In this document: in pieces, positions 46,903 to 59,385 of the stretch
Numbering within the stretch: position 1 is the first letter of the stretch
Layout: every line of letters begins with the position of its first letter
Source of the DNA: Cristatella mucedo
Taxonomy: Eukaryota > Bryozoa > Phylactolaemata > Cristatellidae
Reading direction: 5' to 3'
Assembly: GCA_009760855.2 (NCBI GenBank)
Contig: WPIO01000032.1
Span: forward strand, 500,501-564,500
Length of the DNA: 64,000 nucleotides
The notes under the pieces: model-generated
Seen by the model: only the letters and a program-made list of their open reading frames with translations
Database searches by the model: none
What the model was told of the DNA's origin: nothing
Program-made: the position numbers and the translations under genes

Positions 46903-47686
46903 TAACAATAATAATAATAATGCACTTGATAAAGTGCCCTCAGAGAACCTAATCTCTTTCTAGGCTCTTTACATTTGCTGTAAAGTGAAGCGCAATTGAA
47001 TAGGAAGTAAAATCACGCTTGAAAAACAAACAAAATGAATAACATGGTTCGGGGTGACATGTACAGGGTCAGCATGCAAATGTGGTTAGTGGCAGCATGC
47101 ACAGTGTCAGCACGCATAAGCACATCAAGGACGAATCACAGGGACCCACTAAATACTGTCCTAAATAGGTGTGTTTTTAAGTTTCTTTTAAATGTGGTCA
47201 GGTCAGGGGATGTTCTGACACAGGTCGGAAGGGAGTTCCAGGGTTTGGGAGCATACGAACTAAATTCACGGTCTCCAAAGGATTTACGGTTTGTACGAGG
47301 TATTTCCAGACTGTTGGACTCCGAAAAGCGGGTGGTACGATTCTTGGTTGATGGGGTAGTATATCTGACAGATAGGCTGGAGCCATAGAATTAAGGGACC
47401 TAAAAGTGAGCGACAAAACCTTGAAGTCAATCCGTTGCTAGACTGGTAGCCAGTGCAGGTCGGCGAGAAGTGGAGTAATGTGGCAACTGCGACGCTCACG
47501 ACAGACAAGCCTCGGTGCAGAGTTTTGCACAAGCTGCAATCGCCTGATCGCACATGCTTGTAGGCCAGTAAGCAGTGAGTTGCAGAAGTTGAGACGGGAT
47601 GTCACGAATGCTTGGACCAACTTGGACGTGGTAACCTTATCTAAACAAGCCTGAATTTTAGCAATATTATGAAGCTGAAAATAGGC
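46903..47686 (-). mobile_element. CR1/L2-like LINE, 784 bp, with target duplication
   Basis: The minus strand gives the RT C-terminus ([20 protein letters not shown], then SLTFRSLNSMAPAYLSDILP) and 3' UTR with an (ATT)n tail at 46,903-46,922. Flanks are ATCCTTAA (46895-46902) and ATTCTTAA (47687-47694). The paralogous site near 35,715 reads ATTCTTAATGGG without an insertion. Fairly well preserved, so probably younger than most copies here. Confidence 0.88.
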
Positions 47687-47850
47687 ATTCTTAAGGGGTC
47701 GATTGTTTGGACCCTTTTGTGCTGGTAAAATTGATTGGTTGACTCCAAATTGTAGGCCATACTATCGACGCATCAGTAGACACTGCAGTTAGGCGAGTCA
47801 CACCGACAGATTTTAGGTGGGAATCTTTAAAGATCTAGAAAAATTAAATT

Positions 47851-48835
47851 GTTTTTCACGCGAGGCTCCCAACGAGTTTCTCTCTAATGACAACATTCAC
47901 CAATCAATTCAATTAAAAGCCTAACATAGCAGGTGAGAATCAAAATAAGTTTGATCGAGTCTCACTCCTGGTTTCTCTTCTTAGACACCCTAAGGAATGG
48001 CGTTCGAGCAATTAGAATATTACATTGATTATTAGGACACAGCTAGCATGGTTTAGCCTGGATTCAGAGTTAAAATACACATAACACGACATGCTTTGGG
48101 TTTATACAGACCTTCGACAGGATGTGCATTAGGCATTATTTTCTTCACTGCTGGTTCGTATGGATCAGTCAGCCGCATTTGGGAAAATACTAGTGCCCTT
48201 CAGACTCTTCTGAAGTGACTCACCGCCACCCACCACCTCACTAGCATCTTGCTAAAACAAGCCTATCGATCATTGAGCGACATCAGTGTGCAGAAACATA
48301 TAGGTGCCCATCATTTGTGCTGCACGCCAATTAATTATGTACCTTGGACTGCGGTCTTACATCGCCTACTTTTCACTGCTATTACCCTGGTTGTGACCTA
48401 TTTATTTACCTATGGCGACCTCTTTTTAAAGCTCTACGCCGAAGAAACCCAGCTCTGACTATTCTAAAACTCGCATAAGCATTGCTCCTCACGCGATTCA
48501 CTAAATTAACCTCGCCAACTGCAATGACGACATTAACGATTTGATATCTTCTTGAGGACAACTAGACTAACTTACAAGTCACGCGAACACCTCGTTTACC
48601 CAAAAGCTGTTAGACCCCAGCCGCATCACTGGTTCAGTTAAAGCCAGTCCGTTGAAGTTATTCCATAAACTATGCATTGTATCCCAACATTATGAGGCGG
48701 CAAAAAAAAATTTCATTGGCAGGTAAGTCAGCTCACTTTTAGCTAAGGAACGTAATCTAAATCAGGGCGTGCTTATATATTAGGAGAGAAAGTCACACTA
48801 GCTTGCGCATTTTCAAGTATTCTCTTTACTTTTTA
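47851..48835. other. No recognised feature
   Basis: No gene or element seen. Confidence 0.5.
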
Positions 48836-49055
48836 TCACAGCATTTAGTTAGTCCCTGTGATTCGTTCTTTATATGCTTATACGCGCTGACCCTGTGCAT
48901 GTAACCCCTAACCATGTTATTCTTGGTGTTTATAGAGCAGGCTACCACTAACCGGTCATTTCGCGCTTCCTTTGCAGCAATTGTAAAGCGCCAAGAAAGA
49001 GATCGAATTATCCGAGGGCGCTTCATCAAATTTATTATTCATGTTATTATTAATA
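48836..49055 (+). mobile_element. LINE 3' UTR fragment
   Basis: From TCACAGCATTTAGTTAGTCC (end of the RT ORF) through GTGCATGTAACCCCTAACCA to AAAGCGCCAAGAAAGAGATC, GGGCGCTTCATC and an ATT tail. Confidence 0.8.
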
Positions 49056-50840
49056 ATCTGACAGTTCCATACACTCAGGACTCCTGGCCTGTTCCCTTAA
49101 TAGTCTGTAGCGGTTGCTAAACTTTTCGGCTAATGGTGGCGCATTGTTCGTCGTAAGCAGTGCAGATTAAGGACATGCCATTGCACTAATATGCTGATAA
49201 CTAATGCGGTAGGAAATCATTAGAGCTGTAATGCCGGAGACTATTAAAGACATAAAAGACACTGTTAGGAATGTTCTCTAATGCAACCGAGTGACTAGGC
49301 TTCTTTTCCAATCTCGTCAAGTCAGGAGATGTCGTGTAGGCTACCAGGAGTAATAGTATTTATATTTGCAAGCAATCAAACGGAAGGCAGGGTAGAGTCT
49401 TTAAAGCATTTGGCGTTGTCTAGAGGTGCACTCTTGTGACTCGAGCAAGAAGAGTAGGCGACACGACGAGAATGCCGATTAGCAAGTTTTTTTTCTGAAA
49501 GTTAGCTACCCAATCAAAGGAGCTTTAGAAAAGTAACGGAACCGGTAGTCGATTTTGAGAATTTCACAGGCTATATGCACCTGATTATTATGGACGAGGT
49601 ATTAATGAATTTTCCATCTTTATAATTATTAGGAACAGTTTCATAATATATATATATATAAATATATATATATTCAGGATTGTAGCCAGGATATGGATTT
49701 GTTGTACGGTAATTGCCTAGGAGATCGTGTATGCCATAGCTAGTGGTGGATGCATGTAACCTTGTATAACGGCTGAACAGACTGTTGCTTACTATTGAAA
49801 TTTATCTGGCACATTGAGTAGGGGACATTTTTATTGTAGCATTGCTCAGTTACCTAAGGAACATCAGCATCTGTGAGTAGTGCACGTGAAAGTCGCTAGC
49901 CCTGCTTCGATATGACAAGTGTTACATCATTTGTCGCACATCATGTGACCTTGCACAGTTTGGAATTTTGCATTACGACTCAAAAATCTTACAATAAGTA
50001 ATGACAGCACGTTTCTACTAACGAACTGCTTGAAAGGGAGCTGGTGGATTGCGATAAGGAGAAGTGTGCTGTGTCAGATGCGTTGTACACAGCTAAAATG
50101 GTTTGCACCAGCTGTGGATGGTTTATTGCACTCTCAGCTAGACTTTAGAGTGGCCAGCTCCAGAGGCCTAGAAGAAATGCTTTCAAAAATGCTTTTTCCA
50201 GTGTGGCTATGGCGCAATTATGTAAGCAAACCCGATTCAGGAAATGGTACACAGATGAAGCAAGGCAGACTTGACCGTGCAGCCGATGTGGTCTTCGAAT
50301 GAAATGTTAATATGGAATGGGATGCGAACATTGCGAGCAGCCTCTGCAGGAAACCAATCTTTTTCGTAAGTTAAGATTTTCAATTTCGGATGATAATAAA
50401 ATCGCTCATAACCAGAAAGTTTGTTTATTTCCACTCAATTCAATCAAGTTAAGTGAGACCGAAAAGCTTATGTCAGAATCACATGCGGTAACGCTGTTAG
50501 GAGTGTTCAACGTCCTGAAAGTTAGGGAGAGATAAAAGCATCGGTACAACTGATTGCTTTCTGCATAAAATTAATGCCTAAATCGTGCTCCGACAATAAA
50601 TGAAAACAAATTGAATATTTTACCGTAGAAAGAGCAGTAAAGATCCTTTTTGTAAGTATATTTTACAAGCATCACAGACGGCAGTACTATTGACATAAAA
50701 GAACTACAATGTACAGCTGAAATTGAACGCAAATCATTGCACGTAATCACCAGTGAAGACCCAGGCTAGTTAGTTAGTGATCAGGTGGATTTGGTGAGTA
50801 GCCGTACCAATTGCATCTAAGAGATAGCAGAATAGTAGAC
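49056..50840 (-). mobile_element. Two decayed LINE fragments in unrecognised DNA
   Basis: 49,295-49,440 (GTCAAGTCAGGAGATGTCGT and AGTCTTTAAAGCATTTGGCG on the + strand) and 50,060-50,430 (minus-strand AARNVRIPFHINISFEDHIG followed by CTVKSALLHL) resemble the LINE coding region on the minus strand. Both are strongly diverged. A TATATA run lies near 49,648-49,672. Nothing else recognised. Confidence 0.45.
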
Positions 50841-50992
50841 ATATATAATTATAAAATTTAATTCATTTGCATAGCGCCACAAGAGAACTTAATCTCTATT
50901 CAGGCACTTTAGATATGCATCGGGGCTCGAGCCCACAAACTCAGCCTGACCTTGGCCTGGGCGAGCGCCTTAACCGCTGGACCAATCCAGCT
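50841..50992 (-). mobile_element. SINE, family A
   Basis: The minus strand reads GCTGGATTGGTCCAGCGGTT, box B-like GGGCTCGAGCCCC, then GTGCCTGAATAGAGATTAAG and TTCTCTTGTGGCGCTATGC, ending in ATTATA. Confidence 0.85.
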
Positions 50993-52335
50993 CGGTGACA
51001 GACTTAGCTGAGTAAGCAGTCCTAAGAGTATCATTATTCATTTGCCGCAGTGGTGGGCGCATGGAAATAATTGTTCGAAATACTGCCTGAAGCATGCTGG
51101 ATAGGTTTGGAGTTTTACTTTACGAGTTTAGCTAGTCTGCCAACGTGATGTAAGTGACTAGCTGGTCTATTACAAATCCTTCAAATGTCGTTGACCTAAA
51201 AGTTAATTAAAGGCAATTATATTTGAAGTCGATTGCAATTAAAAAAACGCATGTACAGCAATCACATTAGGGGTATGGAGTAAATCTTCAACACTTGCTC
51301 TTACGGTTACTCAAAACGGTTGTTTAAAGTAACCCGGATTAAGACTGGTTTGAAATTATCTAAAATTTAGGAAATATAAAAATTGCTTCAAATATCGACT
51401 TCAATACCATGGTTTATTGAAGTAGAGAATTTGTACATGGGGATATGTTATTTTCGACCTAGCTGGATAATTATAAGCATTTGAAAGTAAATCTGTTTTT
51501 CCTCAGTTAGAGTCAGCAAGATGGTGATTTAATAGTGCCAAGTTTTCATAGCAAGGTAATAATATTTATTCAACTTAGATTGAGTGCATATATTTTTAAA
51601 TGAAATGAATTGATCAGGTAGACTAAGCTTTAATATGGGAAGCTTTGCAATCCTTCCACTGTAATCGCTTTTCCCTATTAAGCGCGTTTAGACTCTTCAA
51701 TACAATACACTGGCCGCCAGGCCCCTCAACTTCCTGTGCTTTCGTTGATGCTTTTCAGGGTTTTCTAAAGAAGCATTTTTGAACCAATTGTCATTGATTA
51801 GTCGACGTAAGGAACGCATGGTAGTACTTAAATACACACTTTGTAAGGTTTTAGGTGCGATCTATTCTGAAATTGTGCAAATGATTTATCATTAGTGAAT
51901 GTAAATGAATTCCATTACATAAAAAAGAAAACTGTCTTAATATGTCTATTTCGGGTTATTTTAAGTCAAGTAATTCAATTTAACTTTCAGTTTCAGTTTC
52001 ACAGATCTATGAAAAAAGATTCAAATCAATATCAGACCTAGTAACGGACGAAGGGTCTCGCGAACGTAGTTTACATGCATTAGCTCAATGATCCTAATAA
52101 ATGTATTGGAGGTAGGAATAACCTTTTGTTGCCGGCTCCAGCAGCTGTACAGCTCGGCTAGTCAGCGTATTTGTTAGCTTGAGTGTTTAAGAAGCCACAA
52201 ATATTACAGTAATAAGGATTCTTGCTTAGTAAATACTTCAGGTATATGGGTTGCATCTTTGCCACGTTAAAACTGAGGAGATTTTACAGTTAGGCTGTTT
52301 TGTTTTGTAGCGACTGCTGATGGTACTGTTTGTTA
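50993..52335. other. No recognised feature
   Basis: AT-rich, no gene or element seen. Confidence 0.5.
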
Positions 52336-52339
52336 ATTA

Positions 52340-52895
52340 ACGCCAGATGTCGCAGACCTGCACTCGCTCCCAGTCAAGCAGCTCAGTGACGTCGAGGTTT
52401 TGTCCCTCACTTTCAGGTCCCTTCATTCTTTGGCTCCTTCCCTACCTATCAGATCTACTGCCGCACCGGGCTATGCATCGCACCACTCGCTTCTCGGAAT
52501 CTAGCTGTCAACCCATACGTGGTAAATACCTCAAATCATTTGCAGACCGCGCCTTAAGTTGGTACTCCCGTAGCTTGGAACTAACACCCGACTTTCGTCA
52601 TGACATTCACTGACTTGACCACATTTAAATATAAATTATAAACGCACCTATTTATGAGAGAATTTAGTAAATCCCTGTGACTGGTCCTTTATTTGCTTAT
52701 ACGTGCTGACACTGTGCATTCTGCCAGTAACCACACTTGCATGGTGACCCTGTGCATGTCACCTCCTAACCATCTGATTGTTGTTGTTTATTGAGGATAC
52801 TAATACCGACCATTCATACATGCTTCCTTTGCAGCATATATAAAGTGCCTGGAATAGAATCGAGTTCTCTGAGGGTGCTTCATCAAGTGTGCAAG
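52340..52895 (+). mobile_element. CR1/L2-like LINE 3' fragment
   Basis: Starts near the LHWLPV position of the RT (CTGCACTCGCTCCCAGTCAA), continues through CCTTCATTCTTTGGCTCC and GATCTACTGCCGCACCGGGC, then the 3' UTR, hairpin words and a short tail. Confidence 0.8.
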
Positions 52896-53920
52896 AATGA
52901 TTATTCTTTCTCCAATGAGTTTATGGCAACAAAAGAATGTTTACCTTTTTAGTTTTAACTAGTTTGCTGTCGAAACTCCTTTCTTTCCAAACCAATGTAT
53001 TCCTTATCAGTTAAATATATCTTGAAAACTGATTTAATACAATCCTAAATTAGCTTATTATCCTCATTGACATTTAAGCACCAGAAAACTCGTCAGCCAC
53101 CACATCGTTATAATTGTGAACCACTTTGCTTAGACTTCTAATCTTTCCTTATAATATTAGTCCGCAATAGGTTTTCAGATTTCTATCCTTGATATTTTTG
53201 TTGCTTAAAGCTGATTATTCTGTAGAAATCAGTCATGAACTCTCAAACTACATTAGGTCACCTGCAGGGCTTTACCAAGTAAAACTAAGCTTCGTAATCA
53301 CAGTGATATAACCTCCAGAGTAAAAAAAACGTTCGTTGAAGTCTGATGAGTGATTGCGGGTTTCTTCTTTGCTACTACTGATCCTTAGACCAGGTAAAGA
53401 CAATTGAATTCAGCATTCACTGCAAAAGGAAACAATACGCATTTTATAGAATATCATAGATACAAAATATCTAAATATTTGCATTTTGGATAAGTAGTTT
53501 ATCCGAAAGAAAATTTTAAGCTTCTTCCAAAGAGATTTTTAGAAAACGTATAATAATATCCATATCCGTTTTCCATAATTTCTAGCGTTACAATGACTGA
53601 CTAGAGCTATGTACTCATAAAGAATATTGATGTAGCTGAACAAATCCAGTTAAACTCATAGTTAAATGCTTTACTCATCGCAAGCCTGTAATGAAGAGTT
53701 TAATGCTAATTATGGCTCAGTAACAAGTTTGATTAAGTTCATGCTTTGTGCTCTAGGTTATCAAGCAAAGCAATCCATTTCAGGAACTCCCCAAATAGAG
53801 AAAGCGACAGCTATCTATTAGATTCAAAAGTATTCATGCGGATTCAAAATATAAAACTATCGCAAATCTTCAGCACCGAACGAGTATTCAGGAACCGTAT
53901 TCAATCTAATTAACTTACGC
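52896..53920. other. No recognised feature
   Basis: No gene or element seen. Confidence 0.5.
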
Positions 53921-53924
53921 CGTA

Positions 53925-54335
53925 TAGCCGTGAAGGCTTAGTAACTTCGAAAAACTATCAGGCTTTCATTAATTTCTATTGATGACCGGCTCGCAAGTAC
54001 AAAGCCCTAGTACATGCGCTTGAGTAAAATGACTATTCAATTAAATCGTAATGTTAGTGGTTGAGTTCTTGCTCCCGAGTCTAACTGGCATCAGAATGTG
54101 AATGCATTAAAGTGGAAGTTTAGGTTTTGCAAAATTAGTACATTGAGGGGTAAGTTAAACCACTTATATTGTCTGATACCTTTTACATGTTTTTCTGTAC
54201 TCTAATCCCTTATAGCTGAAATCTGCACAACATTACGGCCAAAGTCTCTGCTTTCTATCAAATATCAGACTGTCTAAATCCATCTGTAACAGCAAGTATT
54301 AAAATACACGTCTTTCTATGATTCTAAACCTAAGA
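53925..54335. repeat. Duplicate block, left copy
   Basis: Matches 58,045-58,390 plus 58,550-58,600 in order: GCAAGTACAAAGCCCTAGTA, CTTGCTCCCGAGTC, CAACATTACGGCC, ATCAAATATCAGACTGT. The right copy contains a SINE missing here. Confidence 0.85.
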
Positions 54336-55455
54336 TGCATTATTAATATGAAATTATCCGACCTAGAAACTAGGTTGTTTGCTTTCGGACATCGCCAATT
54401 AGACGACTATTCCCTAAGCAGCTCAAATTCAAAACCAGTTTCCACGAATCCAATGAAACCCTATATCACCGTCTTCTTCCAGACCGACTCGACCGTCATC
54501 GGTACACATCCCGAAAAATAACTTCGCCTCAAGCGGGCTGAGATCTTGCAGCCTCCGCTTCGTCCTTCAGCGATCCATCGATTGAGCTACTGAAACAGTC
54601 TGTCATATAAAGCTCAACGTGGCAGCGCTTTACAGCGAAGCTTTTAAATTTCCAATTTAAATTTCAAGCTGACTCCTATTCAACGTTACATATTATGGAA
54701 TGCGCTTAAAACTGCAAATCTGTCGCTCAGCAGCGGCCATTGCACTTGTTGTAACCGTCAAAACGCCACACATTCGCGAACGTAGCAACCTCACAGCAGC
54801 CGGCAGACTTCGAATTTCACCTCGTGGAAGCGCGTTATGCCTTCTTCAAGACAGACGTCAGTGGGCTAAAGTCCGTCTTAAGAAATCGCTTTAGAAGACG
54901 AGCTGACAAGAGCCAAGCTAGCGAGACACTCGCCAGCTGGAGTGGCGGGAGTTATTGCAAGGTCTCAAGTAAAATAAAAGTTTCATCGTCTTTGTCTTGC
55001 CCACTGAGAGCAGCAGCGAGAATGAGTCGTTGCCGCACGACAAGAGCAAGTCCGGAAAATGCGGGAAACTTTGAAAGCTGTAAGGGCAGTTGTTCAATAC
55101 AAAATTTAAATGGCGCCGTGTGTGTTTGATTATTCTTAGATCCAATTAGAGCTGCAATTGCAAAATTCAGAGCAACCATCGCCTCCTGCTATGAGATGAA
55201 GAGGAGCCGGAACGTAAATTCCTCGCATAGCCGCCTTGAAACTGAGACAGACTGGAATTCAACTGTATTTTGTAACACAAAATATATTTACATTATTTAT
55301 ATAGATACAAGGAGTAATGGAAAAGAGCTTTAATGTGATAAATTCTATTTAGTTTACCGTCGTGTAGACTGCTGGTGCTGGGCGAGCTCTATTTTGAGAA
55401 AATCATTCCTAGCGCAGTTTAGCAGCAGTTTCACGTCGGGAGAGAGCAGACGGCA
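54336..55455. other. No supported gene
   Basis: Open frames of 60-100 codons on both strands (54,700-55,180) overlap one another and show no recognised motif. Shares GCTTTACAGCGAAGCTT with 38,380, probably old duplicated DNA. Confidence 0.4.
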
Positions 55456-55460
55456 GCCGA

Positions 55461-55926
55461 TGCAGCAGAGGCAGCAGAGGCAGCAGAGGCAGCAGAGGCA
55501 GCAGAGGCAGCAGTGGCAGCAGAGGCAGCAGAGGGCAGCAGAGGGCAGCAGAGGCAGCAGAGGCAGCAGAGGCAGCAGAGGCAGCAGAGGCAGCAGAGGC
55601 AGCAGAGGCAGCAGAGGCAGCAGAGGCAGCAGACGGCAGCAGAGGCAGCAGAGGCAGCAGAGGCAGCAGAGGCAGCAGAGGCAGCAGAGGCAGCAGAGGC
55701 AGCAGAGGCAGCAGAGGCAGCAGAGGCAGCAGAGGCAGCAGAGGCAGCAGAGGCAGCAGAGGCAGCAGAGGCAGCAGAGGCAGCAGACGGCAGCAGACGG
55801 CAGCAGACGGCAGCTGTAGGCGACGGCAGCAGAGGCAAAAGAGACAGCAGCAGAGGCAGCAGAGGCAGCAGAGGCAGCAGAGGCAGCAGAAGGTAGCAGA
55901 CGGCAGCAGGCGGCAGCAGAGGCAGC
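55461..55926. repeat. 9-bp CAG-rich minisatellite
   Basis: About 50 tandem GCAGCAGAG units with occasional GACGGCA and GGGCA variants. Open in several frames because the unit is a multiple of three without stops, giving apparent QRQ, AEA, SRG and SAA proteins. Confidence 0.97.
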
Positions 55927-57358
55927 TGAGGGTTGTTAAGCTGATGGCTCCAGCCGACGCTCGAAAATACGAGTGTAGCCCTGACTACTCGATCACTGCT
56001 AGCGCTTTTACAGTTCGGTAACCCGAAGCCCCTAAATATTCGCTTTGACCAGTGGCGAATCCGGAATGTTCATCTAGACGGTACTAATCACAAATTCTCC
56101 TGTTGTCCGGGCCATACTGGCAACGAATTAAAGATTGCAGCACAAAACCATAATGCTTCTTTGACACGAGCTCGGCAGTGGCTCGTCGTCTGACATTAAG
56201 GCACAATAGCATCGGCGTGACCTACGGTGGGCGTAGGGAATAGGGGGATAACCAGATCACAGCACCTCACTTCAGGGACTTGGGTCAAATGACCTGCCCC
56301 TGCCGCCCACTAGCTCAACCACTGCGACTGCGACCGAATTTCAGGTGTGCAATTTCTTCAGGACACTGGAGCTAATACAAGAGTGCTGCCAGCTGGCCAT
56401 GCCGCCTAGTTTTCTCTTGGACGTGAAAGTTTGCCAGCAAGCTGCTAAGAGCACGGCGTATGCATAATACAGTTAATCGGACATTAATGGCAGATATAGA
56501 AATAAGGCGTACCTTCGCTTGGCCTTTTACGGTGGTAGCCGTCTAATCGTCAGAGCCCATTGCATTGATCAATTGAAGAAGACGGTTGCTGTTGCAGCAT
56601 TAATCTTTCGCTCCTTCTCTGGGTCTACATCCACAACAGCTGTGCAGAGGCAGCCCAGCAACCACACCCTGCATTGAATTACCGAGCCTTAGTACACTGC
56701 CTTACTACCCTTCGCTACTCGGCAACCAAGTCGAGCTCTGTAGCCGTTCAAAAATCGCTCAACGAAGGCCTATGCTTGATACTAGCCTAAAAACGGTAGC
56801 TAGCAGTTCCAAGCGAATAGGCATTACTGCTGCACCTGGTGCCGTAGCCCAATGGCACTCGGTAGTGGGTAGGGATATCACGTGGTATCGAGGGGACGAC
56901 GAGCCCTTTGGGCATTACGGGGCCCTTACTAACATCAGTCTACCAGATCGCTATCTTCCCCAAAGCAGGATTTCATGAAAACACTGTCACGGAGGACAAC
57001 TTTCTCCACGATCTGCTTAGTTTTTCTTATATTCAAGTCCCATGACTCCAGCCGTCGTACATAAGACGGCAGACGTAGCCGAAGTCAATCACGATCACGA
57101 CTCGTATAGTCAATGCAATGGTAACTGTTCGAGAGCCTCTATTAAAATTGAGGCGCCGCTTCCTTTAGAAGCTTTTAGAAGTTTTGTTGGTAATAAACTA
57201 CCAAAACCGAACGATGCCTTTGACTGAGAGATGCTGGTCGATATACGTGACTGCGAAATACCATTTTGTTCTGTTTTTCTAGTGAAGTTTATTCAGTACG
57301 TGCAGTTAAATAAGCCGTCCTTATTTATTATTTGCTGTAACTACACACGTTCCTCATC

Positions 57359-57360
<2 letters not shown>
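55927..57360. other. No recognised feature
   Basis: About 1.4 kb without a gene or element that I can support. Confidence 0.5.

Positions 57361-57420
<60 letters not shown>
57361..57420. repeat. (GA)n microsatellite
   Basis: Pure GA dinucleotide run of about 58 bp. Confidence 0.97.
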
Positions 57421-57424
<4 letters not shown>

Positions 57425-58044
57425 TCACTCGCAGCTGTATTTACGATCGAGTAACTTGCCTTACTTTGCGGGCCTTTAGAATCCGGCGGTCAACTCGGTG
57501 CATTTAAGAATAAAGAGCTTTCTGTGCTGTTTTCTGTGCTGCTTTCTGAGCTTTCTGTCCCTTCTGCTGCTTTTGCAATTACATCAGCGATCGGCCGCTA
57601 TTGTATGTCCAGCCTGCTGCAGGCAGTTGGGCAGAGGACTCGGCACAGCATCCAGCCTTTGATGTAGGAAATGTCGCCCCCTGCAGCTGCATTCCACCAT
57701 CTGAGGTGACTCATCCAGCTCCCAAGTATGCACTTGTGAGTAAATAAACAGGGAGTCTCGTTTACCGCTCACGTCCTAGCTTGAGTGTCAGTGAATCCTC
57801 GTTAGAACTGCCTGCCACCGGAACCACAGAAATACATCAGTCTGGCTCCGGACAGCTATTGTCGTCCCTTTGATGGATGTCCAGGGACTGGCCCGTTCTC
57901 AGCCACAAGCCAATCTGTCAGCTGAGTTTGTTTCAATTAATTCACAATCCTAGTTCCAAGCCATCAATTTTAGGAAGTCGAACACCTTTGGCAGTTATCT
58001 ACGACCTCTCCACTCGGGCCCCTCAGGCCATTTGGGCCATCCAT
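57421..58044. other. No recognised feature
   Basis: Contains CTTTCTGTGCTG repeats near 57,515-57,565 but no gene. Confidence 0.5.
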
Positions 58045-58600
58045 GAAGGTTTAGCAACTTCGAAAAATTACCCAGCTTTCATTCATTTAGTATTGATGAG
58101 CGTCTTGCAAGTACAAAGCCCTAGTACTCGCGCTTGAGTTAAATGATTTCAATTACCAAATGTTTGTGGCTGACCTCTTGCTCCCGAGTCCAACTGACGT
58201 TGGAATGTTAATGCATTCAAAGGAAATTTAACTTTTTCAAAATTAGTACATTGAAGGCAAGTTGTACCACCTTGTTCGATTGCTTCTACAAGTTTTCTTT
58301 ACCCCTATCTCAAATAGCTAAAATCTGTACAACATTACGGCCGAGTTCTCTGCTTTTTATCAAATATCAGACTGTTTAATTCCATCTTTATATAATTAAT
58401 ATATATAATTCATTTATATATCGCCCCAAGAGAACTTAGTCTCTATTCAGGCGCTTCACATATGTCTCGGGGCTCGAGCCCTCGAGCTCAGTCAGACCTT
58501 GGTCGGGGTGAGCACCTTAACCGCTAGACCAAACCAGCATGCCTCTTTAACAACACGTACACAAATTCACGTTTATCTATGATTCTATCTACGACCTCAG
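58045..58600. repeat. Duplicate block, right copy
   Basis: Partner of 53,925-54,335, split by the SINE at 58,392-58,538. Confidence 0.85.
58392..58538 (-). mobile_element. SINE, family A
   Basis: The minus strand gives GCTGGTTTGGTCTAGCGGTT (strong box A), GGGCTCGAGCCCCGAG (box B-like), GAAGCGCCTGAATAGAGAC and TTCTCTTGGGGCGATATATA with an ATTATATA tail. Absent from the paralogous site near 54,290. Confidence 0.9.
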
Positions 58601-58744
58601 GCCACTTGGGCCACTCGGGCCACTAAATTATTGGCAGCCCTTTAGGCGGTTCATATTTCACTACCTTTCAGTCGAGTAGATCACGCTACCAATGCCGAGC
58701 TCGACTGACATACATTCCTATGGCTTCCATACCGCCTGCCTCTA

Positions 58745-59385
58745 CAATCAGTGGCTTACAGCTAGTGCAACGCTCTGCAGCTAATCTTGGCGGTCGCTAG
58801 CGTCCCAGTTGCTACATCCTACTGCTAGCTCACCTGTACTGGCTCCCAGGCAAGCCATGCATCGACGTCAAGGTTCTGTCGCTCACTTTCAGGGCCATCC
58901 ATTCCTTGGCTCCAGCCTACCTATCAGGTCTACTCCTCCATCAGGCTAAGCATCGTGCCACCCACTTTTCGTAAGCAAATCGTTTAGCTACACCTCGTCA
59001 GTACCTTAAATCCTTTGGAGATCTTGCCTCACGTTTTTTGCTCCCAAAGCCCGGTGCTCACTTCCGACCGGCTTCTCACCATCCATGACTTGGCGACATT
59101 TAAAAAAAAGCTAAAACGCATCTATTTACCGCTGCATTTAGTGGGTCTATGTAATTCGCCCTTTGCGTGATAATGCATGCTGACACCGTGCACAGTGCCA
59201 CTAGCCATTTGTACATGTTGAGCTGGTGCCTGTCGCCTCAAACTCGGTAATGCTTGTTGCCATTGAGAGTGCTATCACCAACCATTCGACCATGGTTCAT
59301 GTGTACCGTGTGTAAAGTGCATAGACATAGATTCAGCTATCTGAGGGCCCTATACAAATGCATTATTTTAATGACTCTCATTATT
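58745..59385 (+). mobile_element. CR1/L2-like LINE 3' fragment
   Basis: Begins in the RT at LQLVQRSAANLGG-like sequence and continues through CTTGGCTCCAGCCTACCTAT, CTCCATCAGGCTAAGCATCG, the 3' UTR (ACACCGTGCACAGTGCCACT) and hairpin words to an ATTATTTT tail. Decayed. Confidence 0.8.

Noticed and set aside
54700-55180. Overlapping frames of 60-100 codons on both strands
   Set aside because: They conflict with each other, have no motif and no recognisable splice or promoter context.
55394-55896. Gln-Arg, Ala-Glu and Ser-Ala repeat proteins
   Set aside because: Translation of a 9-bp minisatellite in several frames on both strands, with no start context or conservation.
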